Positions 33,196 through 42,916 of a stretch of 64,000 nt of DNA are shown here, one piece after another (the stretch's first letter is position 1; each line of letters begins with the position of its first letter). The notes beneath the pieces were generated by a model. That model saw nothing but the letters and a program-made list of their open reading frames with translations, had not been told where the DNA came from and searched no databases. The stretch covers positions 67,782,265 through 67,846,264 of the forward strand of contig OY776121.1 in the NCBI GenBank assembly GCA_963675135.1, given 5' to 3'. The DNA comes from Galeopsis tetrahit (taxonomy: Eukaryota > Streptophyta > Magnoliopsida > Lamiales > Lamiaceae). A program made the translations under genes and the position numbers.

Positions 33196-34881
33196 ACCAC
33201 CACCTACTGCTCGCACCTTGCCTCCACCTACTTCTTCGCACCCAATGATTACTCGGGGAAAGGCAAGTATTTTTAAACCAAAATATCCAGTTGCTTCAAC
33301 CTCCTCGGCACTCATCTCTGCACTGGCCCTTTCATCTGAACCTCGGGGATTCAAGTCGGCTGCCAAATCTCCCCTTTGGCTGGCAGCCATGCAAGAAGAA
33401 ATCGATGCACTTCGCAACAATCACACCTGGGTTTTAGTTCCTCGCCCATCTGGTGTAAACATTGTTGGCTCCAAATGGGTATTTCGAACGAAATATCACT
33501 CTGATGGATCTGTGGAACGTCATAAAGCTCGCTTGGTCGCTCAGGGTTTCACTCAAATCCCCGGCGATGACTTCTCCCACACTTTCAGCCCGGTGGTCAA
33601 GGCTGCGACTGTTCGGATCATCCTAACCATCGTCGTCCAATCAAACTAGTCCCTCCACCAGCTTGATGTTGAAAATTCCTTTCTAAATGGTGTTTTGGAT
33701 AAGCCCGTATTTATGGCCCAACCCCCTGGTTATGTTGATGCTCGTTTCTCAGACCACGTTTGTCGCTTCAAAAAGGCGTTGTATAGTCTGCGGCAAGCCC
33801 CTCTTGCCTGGTTTCAAAGTTTTAGCACCTTCTTATTCGGCCTCGATTTTTCTGCCTGCAAGTCCGACTCCTCGCTGTTTTTCCTTCACAAGGGCAAATC
33901 CGTTGTCTACCTACTTCTCTATGTGGACGACATTATCATTATAGACAATGATCCTCCTCTTCTTGCTCGATTCATCTCGCAGGCACACAAGGAGTTCGCC
34001 TTGAAGGATTTAGATCGCCTAAACTATTTTTTGGGCCTAGAGTTCTCTTACACTTCAGATGGCCTGTTTCTTGGTCAGTCCAAGTATGCTCGTGACATCC
34101 TCGATCGCGCATCCCTCGCTAACTCCCGACCAATTGCCACACCACTGGTCGCTAGTGAATCCTTAACGAGCACTGGTGCCCCGTTCTCAGATCCAACCCT
34201 CTACCGCTCGCTTGTTGGTGCTCTTCAATATCTGACAATCACTCGACCTGACCTCTCCTTCGCAGTAAATCATGTCAGCCAATTTCTTCAGGCGCCTTCT
34301 GTTGATCACTTCTCTGCGGTTAAGCGCATCATTTGCTATGTCAAAGGCACCATTCACTATGGACTCTCCTTTGCTCGCCGGTCCGATCAATCCATTGTGG
34401 GCTATTCGGATGCTGATTGGGCTCGGTGTCTTGAAACGCGTCATTCTACTTATGGTTATTCTATCTTCTTGGGAGGCAATCTCGTTTCTTGGAGCTCCAA
34501 GAAACAACCCACTGTTGCTCGCTCGAGTTGTGAGTCCGAATACAGAGCAATGGCAAACATAGTTGCTGACATTATCTGGCTGATGAACCTCCTACGGGAA
34601 CTTCGTCAGCTTCCCCCTGATCACGCGGTTCTCCTAACCGACAATAGAAGTGCTATTTTCCTCAGCCAAAATTCGGTCGCCCATAAGCGAGCAAAACACA
34701 TTGACATAGACTGCCATTTTGTGCGAGAAATGGTAACATCCGGAAGACTTCTCACTGACTTTGTGCCATCTCATCTCCAGCTCGCAGACATGTTCACAAA
34801 GAGCCTTCCTCGCCCGGCGTTCGAGTTCCTGCGTTCCAAGCTTTGCGTTTTTCCACATCCCACACAACGCTTAACGGGGGA

Positions 34882-35081
34882 TATTAAGGAATAATTCCAT
34901 GATTATCTCTACCTTCCTTGTATATAGTCATTTATTGTAAATCGTAACGGTAAATCATCATTAGTATAAATCGTAACGTTAAATCATCATTAGTGTAAAT
35001 CGTAACATTAGCTAATCAATGTAACATAAATATGAGTACCCTTATCAATGATAATCATCTTTCCCATTCATCATTCTCACA
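34882..35081 (+). repeat. Right LTR of Copia 1
   Basis: 200 bp, starting TATTAAGGAATAATTCC and ending CATTCTCACA. It matches the left LTR except for an extra unit of about 29 bp (TAAATCGTAACGTTAAATC word) and a few substitutions. The target duplication CTTTT follows at 35082-35086. Confidence 0.9.
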
Positions 35082-35086
35082 CTTTT

Positions 35087-35869
35087 GTTGGTGGCAAGAA
35101 TATTATTGACAGTGTGGCACTACTTAACGAGGCCATCGATGAAGAAATGAGGGGCAGGCTGGAACGAGTCTTCTTCAAGATCGACTTTGCGAAAGCCTAC
35201 GACTCAGTAGACTGGGGTTATCTGGAATCGATGCTGAAATGCTTTGGCTTCCACCGCAAATGGAGGAAATGGGTAATGGAATGCGTCTCGACGGCCACTA
35301 CAACGGTTCTAGTTAATGGGAGCCCATCAGGGGAGTTCAAATTGGGAAGAGGATTACGTCAGGGTGACCCCTTATCCCCTTTTCTCTTCCTTCAAGCAGC
35401 GGAGGGATTAAACATCCTTATGGAAAGAGCAACCGAGATGAATCTTTTCAAAGCAGCTGAGATCGGTTAGGAAAAAGTCAGGATTTCACACTTACAATTC
35501 GTAGATGACACGATCATGATGGGGGCTGCTAGTTTACAAAATGCGTGGATAATGAGAAGAATTCTCCTCAATATGGAACTAATTTCTCGTCTGAAAATAA
35601 ATTTCGACAAATGCTCAGTCATAAGAATCAATGTGGATGAAGTTACATTAACAGGGATGGCAGGAGTCTTGGGGTGAAAAATTGACAAAATCTTGTTCTC
35701 TTACCTAGGGATTCGTGTCGGCTTAAACTCTAGAAGATCATCGGAATGGGCTCACATAGTTAATAAAATAAAAAACAAGCTGTCAAGATGGGGTGACAAG
35801 AAGATCTCGATAGGCGGCAGGATCACACTACTTAACTCGGTTCTCTCCGCACTACATATCTACTATTTG
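35087..35869 (+). pseudogene. LINE reverse transcriptase core, second piece
   Basis: The frame opens FVGGKNIIDSVALLNEAIDE, then VFFKIDFAKAYDSVDW (RT motif with catalytic D), GLRQGDPLSPFLF and LQFVDDTIMM, where the FVDD box carries the catalytic aspartates. RWGDKKISIGGRITLLNSVL closes the piece. In-frame stops occur at about 35468 and 35676. Domain order follows directly from the first piece across Copia 1. Confidence 0.9.
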
Positions 35870-37110
35870 TGTTGGTGTATACTGTAAAGCAAACTTTTAG
35901 TGGGCTTTTGTGACGTATATTCGATTTCCTTTTATCTGAAATAAATGGTTTTTCACATTATTGCATTCTTTGTGATTACTTGTTTGACTGTTTATCTTGC
36001 ATTGTAGACGATGTGGTGGGTTTGTAGTCACACAGAAGATCACATTGTCAGTTCCTTGTAAGATATAAACACTATTCACAACTGAGATAGTTGTGGACTA
36101 AACTATTGGTTTAAGTTGTAGTGTAAACTTGTTAGTGGTTTGTCTTGGCCATTAGTTTATACTAGTGCGTTGTGGCGTATTGAATGGATCACAAATAAGA
36201 CATGTTCTTATGTTCTGACTCTTATGAAGAATTAGAGGTCTTGGTGACTTTTATGATTCTTAACCCTAAGTGTGATATTTAGATGTGTGGGGTGCTTGTT
36301 CACTACTTTGATGTACCATAGGTGAGAATCTTGGTAGATTCTTCACGCTCCGTATTTTGGGTAGTGGCATCGCTCGCATGATGTCTACTTATTGGCATTA
36401 GGGCACCGTGTCCTGTACATCCAGGCTGATGATGTCCCCTTGAGGAAACTCATAAAAGATTATCGTATTAAACCCTGCCGGTGGATTTAATCCGTACGGC
36501 AACAAGGTTGAGTGGTACTACTCAAGGAATTATATAAATCAATTATTTAAAGAAGTCAGAAGCTTTAATAATTAATGAACGTGCAATATCTTAAACATGT
36601 GGAATTATAAAGTCTAATAGAAGCCCTGATTCAGTTCGGGATAGGACGGGAGTGCAACATTAATTCGCTAGTGGAATGAATTAATGTTCTCGGGCCAAAT
36701 TATATGTTTTGGGCTGAACATAAGAGTATTTGGGCCTGTAAGAAGCCCAAACCCTATACCTTCTAATAGATCCCTAGTCTGGCCCACGAACTTATGGAGA
36801 TTATAAATAGGAGCCTCAAAATAGTTTTGAAACTCTAGCACACACGAAATTGAGAAAAACGGCTAGGGTTTCAAGGAGACGAAATTGAGGCACCTTCTCC
36901 ACGTTTGATAGCGTGCCGTGCACCCGGTGTTCAAGCGAGGTTGGGAGATAGACTAGAAGATCCGTAGATTGGAATCAACGTCTCGATCTTCAAGGGTAAC
37001 GAATCTAAATTCTGCTTTAGACGCATGTTTAGGTTTTAATTCGTTATTTATACGTTTGGCATCCGACAACGATCCCGGTGATGGACCGCCTTCGCCGGCG
37101 TGTTCCAACA
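35870..37110 (+). mobile_element. Solo LTR with Copia-like look
   Basis: It starts TGTTGGTGTATACTG and ends CGTGTTCCAACA, giving a 6-bp inverted repeat TGTTGG..CCAACA with TG..CA termini, about 1241 bp. It interrupts the LINE frame between HIYYL and the FYKIPKKYV block. The late part has GGCTAGGGTTTCAAGG and GGTGATGGACCGCC words, as often seen in the R-U5 part of plant Copia LTRs. Flanks share CTATTT, but a clean 5-bp duplication is not obvious. There is no internal coding sequence. Confidence 0.7.
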
Positions 37111-37816
37111 AACTATTTTTCCTTCTACAAAATACCAAAAAAATATGTGAGTGAGATAGTAAGTCTGCAACGTAATTTCTTGTGGGGGAGTGGGGTGGAT
37201 CAACACAAAGTGGCATGGTTTGAGTGGAAAAATGTATGCAATATGAAATATCTAGGAGGGTTAGGTGTGAGGAACATTGAAATCTTTATTAAAACCTTAT
37301 TAGGAAAATGGGGATAGAGGTTTGTGAATAAGAAAAATAGTCTTTGGGCTCGAGTGATTATTTCAAAATATGGCAGAAATTGGGGGGGGGGGGAGGGACA
37401 ATTTTGGCTTATTTCCAACAGGGGTTAGTGGGAAAGTATCTCTTTGATGGGGGATATTCTGAAAGTGGTAGAGGAGGGAAATACGGGTTGGTTCTATGAA
37501 AATATCGAGAGAAGGATAGGGGATGGAAACGATACCCTAGTTTTGGGAGGTGGACTAGACTGGAGAGGGAACCTTAAGAGATAAATTTAAGAGACTTTAC
37601 AATATTATTCTCGATAAGGGTAGGAGAGTGAGATAGATGGGTTCATGGGAAGAGGGGGTATGGAGCTGGTCTTGGAGATGGAAGAGACCCTTACTTGAAC
37701 GAGAGCTAACATTAATCGATTCTTTCTTAGCTTTGTTGAACATGTCACAAATCATACAGGATAGTGCAGATTCGTGGAGATGGAAACCATCAAAATCAGG
37801 GATCTACACTACAAAG
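37111..37816 (+). pseudogene. LINE ORF2, third piece
   Basis: The frame reads FYKIPKKYVSEIVSLQRNFL, WGSGVDQHKVAWFEWKNVCN and YLGGLGVRNIEIFIKTLLGK, then a stop. Later comes SWRWKRPLLERELTLIDSFL and DSWRWKPSKSGIYTTK. This is the connection region between RT and the zinc-binding domain. It ends at the CAAAG duplication of the next solo LTR. A G10 run at 37382-37391 is a frame-disturbing slip site. Confidence 0.85.
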
Positions 37817-38394
37817 TGATTCGGGTGGAATTTGAATATTTTTACGACACATTTTGAGCTCAATTTTCTTAGGATTTCATACTTTTATTGCTTAATTTTG
37901 ACAAATTGCACCTGATAGAGAGAAAGGTGGTGTTTTGTGTATTTTGTAGGAAAAAATGGTTATTTTAGAGGCAAAAACACTCACCTAATTTTTAGTGAAG
38001 TCAATCGAAGGAAGAAATCGAAATCGAGGGCAAAATGAGTAAAAATTGAGATTGAAAATTATTTGGGCCAAACAATTAAATTGTTTGACCCATTTAATTA
38101 GTTGTAGCAGCACAAACTCAGGCGGGCCATGTCAGTAATTTGGAGGCCCAATATTTTAAGGCAATTTGCAGCTGGGCCCATTAACAGAAAAAGAAAAGGG
38201 CGCGGCTAAAGGCACACACAGATCCTATGAGTACACCCACGCGATGAGGACACACACAAAATGGATGAGGACACCCACCTGAAAATTCCAAATTTACCCC
38301 CTCCCTCAATTAAAACCCAAACTCTTCATTCTCTCCTTTCTCAAATTCAGACACCCACTTCCATTTTTACACCTCCATTTCTTTCTCTCTTCAG

Positions 38395-38746
38395 GTAGGC
38401 GGCGTAGGCGGCGCTGCAACCTACCACGCCACCGTCGCGGCGGCCCACGCCGCCCACTGCGCAGCATTGTCCCTCCCTTCGCGGCCGTTCGCGGCCGCCT
38501 CCTCTCGTCGCCGTCGCCGTCCCCGTTTCCCCACCCAACACGCGCGACAACGCCGCCCTCTCTCCCGACGTCGCCGCGGCGTAGCTCCGCCTCCTCTTCC
38601 CACGCGGCGACAGCGCCGCCCTCATTCCCCACGTCGCCGCCTCTTCTCATCCCTCGTCCGCAGCGGCCGCCGTCGCCTCCTCTCAGAAACGCGGCCGCTC
38701 GCACCCCTCCTCCCTCCTCCGCCACCGCCACCGCCGCCCGTTCCAG
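38395..38746 (+). other. GC-rich exon-like cargo with splice-site-like borders
   Basis: The block is preceded by a CT-rich leader ending TTTCTCTCTTCAG at about 38394. It is made of GCCGCC, CGTCGC and CGCGGC words and ends CGTTCCAG|GTAGGATTTTT, a good plant donor context followed by T-rich intron-like sequence. Frames are open on both strands (+ 38467-38916, 149 codons, with a poly-Pro run; - 38731-38306, 141 codons). No domain is recognised. Likely a captured first exon; protein expression is not supported. Confidence 0.4.
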
Positions 38747-38819
38747 GTAGGATTTTTTTAATTTTTTGGAATTTTAGGAAATTTAGGGTTTTTAGAAGTT
38801 CGTGGTTTATTTTCGAACC

Positions 38820-39080
38820 TATTGAGTTTGTTTTGGAAATATTTTCGAACAATCTGTGTTTGTTTTGGAAAAAATTTCGAACATTTTCTCCGATCTTTTT
38901 TTTCGGACAAATTTAGGTTGTTTTGGATTTTTTTTCGAACAATCTGTGTTTGTTTTGGATTTTTTTTCGAACAATCTTTGTTTGTGTTGGAAAAAATTTC
39001 GAACATTTTGTTCGATCTTTTTTTTCGGACAAATTTAGGTTGTTTTGGATTTTTTTCGAACGATTTGTGTTCGTTTTGGC
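38820..39080 (+). repeat. Degenerate tandem repeat in the Pack-MULE-like element
   Basis: TTTCGAACAATCTGTGTTTG, TTTTGGAAAAAATTTCGAAC and TTTTTCGGACAAATTTAGGT words recur, with a long-range period of about 123 bp (the 38870 block returns near 38993). Shorter 31-bp steps lie between. Sequence is T-rich and intron-like. Confidence 0.8.
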
Positions 39081-40561
39081 CAGAGTGTTTGCTGTATTTC
39101 TGTGCTATTTGTAATCTGTACTGTTGTTTTACTTGAGGCATCTCTAATGCCTCTAATATATTTCACTTTGCTGTTCCAAAAAATTGGGCCTTCATTTTTG
39201 TGGTTTGGGTGGTGATGGTGGGGGATCCTAATGATTCCCGTGTAAAAGGATGAATCAGGTGTGAAATGAAATCGATGGGTGTACTCATCCGTTCTTTTTT
39301 TCAAAAAATGTGCAGGAGGGGTACAAAAGACATTTTCGCATAGCCTTGGTGATAAAAAAAAAGTTTATGTGGGTGTACTCATAGGATCCTTGGGTGCCTT
39401 TAGCCGCGCCCAAAAGAAAAAGAAGAAGAAAAGAACCTAAGGCCCATTGCTATTTAATTAGCAAAGTTTGACGGCCAACTAAATTGAGAAGATGGGCCAC
39501 TTCATTTAATTGTCTGGCCTATTTATTTTGATTATTAACTTCAGCCCAATTTGGATTTAAACAGGGCGCATATATATTTCGGCCAAGACAGTAGGCAGCA
39601 GATGAGCGAATTGGGGGAACAGTAGCTGCGATTTTTTCACACTCACACCCTGGTGGAAGGTGTTTCTTGTGTTGGAACTTCAAATGGTGGATTAGCTTTG
39701 AAATTTCACACTCCATCATCTACACTATCTAAACTTTCTCTTTTTTTCTTCTTTTATTTAGTTATTTCATTAAGTTGTGTTAGTTTGATTATGTTAGTGT
39801 TTTGCTAGAACACTTTTGGTTCTAGGCTATGTTTATACTTTGGATGATGTTTATGAATTAATTTCTTGTTTATTTGGTGGTTGTGCTATTTGAATGCTTA
39901 ACTTTCATTGCAAGACATGTTGTCCATGACCATGATAATGTGTTTGATTTATTATTAATTGAAATTGAATTGAGAGATCTTTTTCATTAATCGTATTTAA
40001 GCATTCGACCTCATATTATTGTGTGAGCTCGAGAGAGCATCAATTATTGGGAGGGGATTAGATGATCTTAGGACCCTTTTTTAGGTTTATTATGCATGCT
40101 AGGTAGAGATACTAGTTTGTGTGACATTTCATTTGGATTAATTGGATCGAAAGAACTTTTAATTCATTATTTCGTGATCAACCCTATAGTAATCAACACA
40201 ACATCACTTAAATAGGTTTTTGATCATAAATTGACCCCTTAGTGTGACATATGCCTTGAAACCTCCTTTTTCGTCTTTGAGTTTTAATCGTATTTCTCTC
40301 GTTTTGTTATTTGCATGAGCACTTGTTGATCGATTTCTTTCTTACTCTTTTAATTGTCTATTTGTGACACTTTGAGTAGATAATTAGGGGTAATTTCACA
40401 CTTAAAACTTATCGATCGCCGTCTATTTAAAATTCAATCGACAAACTCCACTTTTACACTACACCTCCTCGTGGGATCGACCTCGTACTTATCACGCTAC
40501 ATTATACACCGTATACTTCCGGTCGTGTATTTTAGAGTTGTTAAATACGTGAATCACAAAG

Positions 40562-40974
40562 GATACCTACTCTCTCTTCCTTAATCAAGACGACGACGAT
40601 TAAACGGAGGAGGGAAGAATACACGCATTTAAACAAATCTAGAAAAATTTCGCCCCACCGAAAGTAATTGCTCATGCCTGGAGGGTGCTATGGGGCCGTC
40701 TACCTACTCGTTCAAATCTTCGGAGCAGAAATATTTTAAAATCAAACGACGACCTCAGGTGCAGTTTTTGTGGCTCTCATGCGGAAACTGAACAACATGT
40801 ATTCTTCGAGTGTGCTTTCTCTTACGAAATCTGGATGAGGTGTCTGAAATGGCTAAATATCAAATCTGTTTTACACTCTAACACACTGGCAAATTTGCTT
40901 GGTTTCAGCAGCTTCATTAGAGGAAAAAAAGGAAGGAGAAATGTCACTTGTTTTCGGCTTGGTGTTATTTGGCT
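40562..40974 (+). pseudogene. LINE zinc-binding domain, fourth piece
   Basis: The frame contains LWGRLPTRSNLRSRNI, then CSFCGSHAETEQHVFFEC (C-x2-C..H..C) and YEIWMRCLKWLNI. This is the zf-RVT domain that follows reverse transcriptase in plant LINEs. It is cut by a hAT-like element at 40975 within the FRLGVIWL block. Confidence 0.88.
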
Positions 40975-41846
40975 CAGTGGCGGATCCAGAAATTTAAGTT
41001 TGGGGATACGATAAGTATTTTAAAAAATATTATTTAATATTCAAAATTGTATGATCCAATATTGGTGTATATGATCAATGGCTAGTTTCTCTATTGAAAT
41101 TACTTAAGCTTTGATTATTTGAAAATGAATGTAGTTAGCTCGACTAAGAAAATATAGATATAGAATTGGAATTAAAAAAATATACTAACACGTAATTATA
41201 AGACACTATGAGAAGGTCGAAATTCATCGAAAAGAGAAAATGAGTGAAAATAAATAGACAAATAAGTAAAAATATACTTAAATTATACTTAGCTCACAAA
41301 AAGAATTTTTATAAAAAAAATATACTTTCTCCGTTCAAATTCATTATGCCCATTTTTTCGAACACGAGTTTTAATAAATATTGATTAATTTATAGATAAA
41401 TTGGTTGTGGAGTCTATTTATAAATAAAATGATTTTTTATAAACAAAGATAATAACAAAATTTTGAATAAATAAATGATGGATGAAGAGTTGAGATAAAA
41501 TAGTGTGAATAATATTATAGAAAATGGGAATGAGAATAATAAAATTGGACAACAAAAAAATTGAAAATAATGAAAATGGAAGTACTTAAATAAATTGCAA
41601 TTATAATTTTTTTATATTTAATACAGTATATACCATAAAAGACAAAAAAGCAAGCCAAAGTAAATTGAATAAGAAACTCTTGAATTTAAGCCCAATTGTG
41701 ATAAAAGCCCAAGGCTAAGTCAATAGATATTCAAAAACAAATTATCGGAAGCAACGAATCATATGAAGTAGTAATAGATATTAGACAAAAAAAATTCATT
41801 TTGGGGTACAGTTGTACCCCCTTGTTCCATGGTAGCTCCGCCACTG
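40975..41846. mobile_element. hAT-like element with CAGTGGCGGA ends
   Basis: It begins CAGTGGCGGATCCA and ends, on the minus strand, CAGTGGCGGAGCTACCA. The octamer ATTTGGCT is duplicated exactly at 40967-40974 and 41847-41854. Removing the element rejoins the LINE block VIWL with IWK. The interior is AT-rich, without coding capacity, and contains a Stowaway-like sequence at 41335-41582. Confidence 0.88.
41335..41582. mobile_element. Decayed Stowaway inside the hAT-like element
   Basis: CTTTCTCCGTTCAAATTCAT on the left matches CTTCCATTTTCATTATTTTC on the right only loosely. TA dinucleotides lie at both borders (41333-41334, 41583-41584), and the interior words GGTTGTGGAGTC and ATAAATAAAATGA resemble the Stowaway at 42617-42914. 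Confidence 0.55.
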
Positions 41847-41854
41847 ATTTGGCT

Positions 41855-42180
41855 TATCTGGAAATAGAGGAACGCCATCATATTAAGGAACGAGGCACCA
41901 TCTATTTCAAAATTTATGGAGGAACTCAAGGCGAGACTTTGGAGCTAATTCGTGGTGAAGTACCCTTTACGCAAAAATTTCTCATATAGAAACTTGGTTT
42001 TAGACCCAAATAATTGCTTAAACCCTCATTAGACTAGGCCCTCATAGTATGGTTTTTGCATGTGCTTTCTACATTCCTGGCTTCCTGCATACTTTGTATT
42101 TTTTTCCTTATAGGGCGTCCCTTATGCCCATCTTTTATTTATAAAAGCTTCTCTTTGACCGACAAAAAAATAAAAAAAAT
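41855..42180 (+). pseudogene. LINE C-terminal end and 3' untranslated region
   Basis: The frame resumes after the hAT with IWKYRNAII and MEELKARLWSW (the C-terminal IW-R-N and WSW block). It then passes into a non-coding tail with a TATAAAAGCTTCTCTTTGAC word. An A-rich end at 42163-42180 marks the 3' end of the LINE. Confidence 0.8.
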
Positions 42181-42229
42181 ATAGGGGGATGAGAGGGTAG
42201 GGTGGGGTACTGTGTTAAAAAAAAAAAAA

Positions 42230-42614
42230 CTCCCTCGTCTCAAAAATGTTTGAATAGGGCACAAATTAAGAAAAACATGTAATTAGGGGAGTGTTGAAAG
42301 GTAATTTTATAAAATTTTATAAACATAAAGTTTAGTATGTACTCATGTTGTGCACCCTAGTCCATGTTGCACTTTTCAGTTTTACTGACTTACACTTTTT
42401 GGTAAATGGTGTTGCACTTTTCAATTATTATACTAAAAATATTATTATACAGTTTAATAATTGAAAAGTGCAACACCATTTACCAAAAAGTGTAAGTCAG
42501 TAAAACTGAAAAGTGCAACATGGACTAGGGTGCACAACATGCACTCGAGTGCATACTAGACCAACCCTTTTATAAATAAAGTAAAGTAAATTATTGGATT
42601 GAATGTAAAAGTAA
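42230..42614. mobile_element. Stowaway split by a fold-back element and cut short
   Basis: The left part 42230-42330 starts CTCCCTCGTCTCAAAAATG and follows the word order of the Stowaway at 54237 up to TTTATAAACATAAAG. The right part 42568-42614 resumes TTTTATAAATAAAGTAAAG and runs to GTAAAAGTAAT, where the next Stowaway begins. The doubled TTTATAAA-ATAAAG word is the likely duplication made by the fold-back insertion. Confidence 0.65.
42331..42567. mobile_element. Fold-back element, almost perfect palindrome
   Basis: The two arms are inverted copies of about 100 bp. TTGTGCACCCTAGTCCATGT, TGCACTTTTCAGTTTTACTG, ACTTACACTTTTTGGTAAAT and GGTGTTGCACTTTTCAATTA occur on the left and inverted on the right with hardly a mismatch. 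The loop near 42432-42450 is TA-rich. The outer ends TTTAGTATGTACTC and GTCTAGTATGCACTC (minus strand) match less well. Confidence 0.88.
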
Positions 42615-42616
42615 TA

Positions 42617-42914
42617 CTCAATCCGTCCAATTTTATTATGTCCACTTCTTCGGACACGAATTTTAATTAGTTTATGTATAAAAGTGAATGACAATTTAAG
42701 TAAATAAGTGATGATATGATGAAATGTTATGGGGTCCATTTATAAATAAAATGATTGTTTATGAATAAAACGAATGACAATTTGAGTAATAAGTGATGGT
42801 TGAAGGGTGGGGATAAAGTGATGTGAATAGTAAATTTTACAAATAAGAAATTAGAATAATAAATTTTGACAACCCAACAAAAAAATTAGGAATTATAAAA
42901 TTGGATGGAGGGAG
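42617..42914. mobile_element. Stowaway MITE
   Basis: CTCAATCCGTCCAATTTTAT on the left matches CTCCCTCCATCCAATTTTAT on the right (minus strand). TA lies at 42615-42616 and 42915-42916. 298 bp, non-coding. Confidence 0.85.
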
Positions 42915-42916
42915 TA

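Larger units (their letters stand above)
27357..34894 (+). pseudogene. Copia 1 gag-pol, broken
   Basis: Gag starts at 27357 with a conserved LTSTNFLLWKKHVLP block, a SSLTEESLSEV block and a RNDMPVADYGRKFK helix, and is interrupted by stops near 27567 and 27841. A zinc knuckle follows near 28110 (CQICRGEHYADKC, frame-shifted). The protease motif is FIDSGASAHM near 28285. Integrase has its HLRLGY and LVHCDLWGP blocks up to the CACTA insertion at 28936 and resumes at 31378 with PYTPEQNGRAERKHRHI. RT runs from about 33240, with KWVFRTKYHSDGSVERHKAR, a stop at 33647, then LYVDDIIII near 33930. RNase H carries SDADWARC and TDNRSA. The last codons read into the right LTR, and the stop at 34892-34894 lies inside it. 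Confidence 0.9.
27055..35081 (+). mobile_element. Copia retrotransposon 1 (decayed, with nested elements)
   Basis: Two direct LTRs (27055-27225 and 34882-35081) bound the element, and CTTTT flanks it at 27050-27054 and 35082-35086. TGGTATCAACC directly after the left LTR is the primer-binding site for initiator-Met tRNA. CGGGGGA directly before the right LTR is the polypurine tract. Gene order gag, protease, integrase, RT, RNase H marks it as Copia (Ty1 type). It is inactivated by stops, a CACTA insertion in integrase, a 425-bp tandem duplication and a hAT insertion before RT. It sits inside the LINE. Confidence 0.93.
38198..39411. mobile_element. Mutator-like element with GC-rich cargo (Pack-MULE-like)
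   Basis: The ends GGGCGCGGCTAAAGGCAC match in both orientations and the similarity runs for about 42 bp. An exact 9-bp duplication AAAAGAAAA lies at 38189-38197 and 39412-39420. A 9-bp target duplication with terminal inverted repeats indicates the Mutator superfamily. There is no transposase. The core 38395-38746 is extremely GC-rich and stands out from the AT-rich LTR around it, as expected for captured exon sequence. The duplicated A-rich nonamer is low complexity, so the superfamily call leans also on length and cargo. Confidence 0.8.
37817..40556 (+). mobile_element. Solo LTR, plus-strand copy of the family at 22421
   Basis: It starts TGATTCGGGTGG and ends CGTGAATCA, with the 5-bp duplication CAAAG at 37812-37816 and 40557-40561. 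Without the nested Mutator-like element at 38198-39411 and its duplication it is about 1517 bp. It aligns with the minus-strand solo LTR at 22421-23762. It interrupts the LINE just before the zinc-binding domain. Confidence 0.88.
26665..42180 (+). mobile_element. 5'-truncated L1-like LINE, split by four insertions
   Basis: Five collinear pieces of one LINE ORF2 on + are found at about 26665-27054, 35087-35869, 37111-37816, 40562-40974 and 41855-42180. In order they carry the start of the reverse transcriptase domain, the RT core, the region after it, the zinc-binding domain and the C-terminal IWK-R-N block with the 3' end. The whole adds up to about 2.6 kb. The endonuclease and ORF1 are absent, so it was truncated at the 5' end on insertion, as is typical. 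The 3' end near 42180 runs into GACAAAAAAATAAAAAAAAT. Stops (for example TAA at about 26807) and frame shifts make it inactive. Confidence 0.85.

Noticed and set aside
38306..38916. Arg/Ala/Pro-rich proteins on either strand
   Set aside because: Same reasoning: overlapping frames in a GC-rich transposon cargo, with a splice-donor context breaking the plus frame.
38758..39141. Lys/Asn-rich 127-codon minus frame with repeats
   Set aside because: It is the reverse of a T-rich tandem repeat; the repetitive frame follows from the repeat, not from protein selection.
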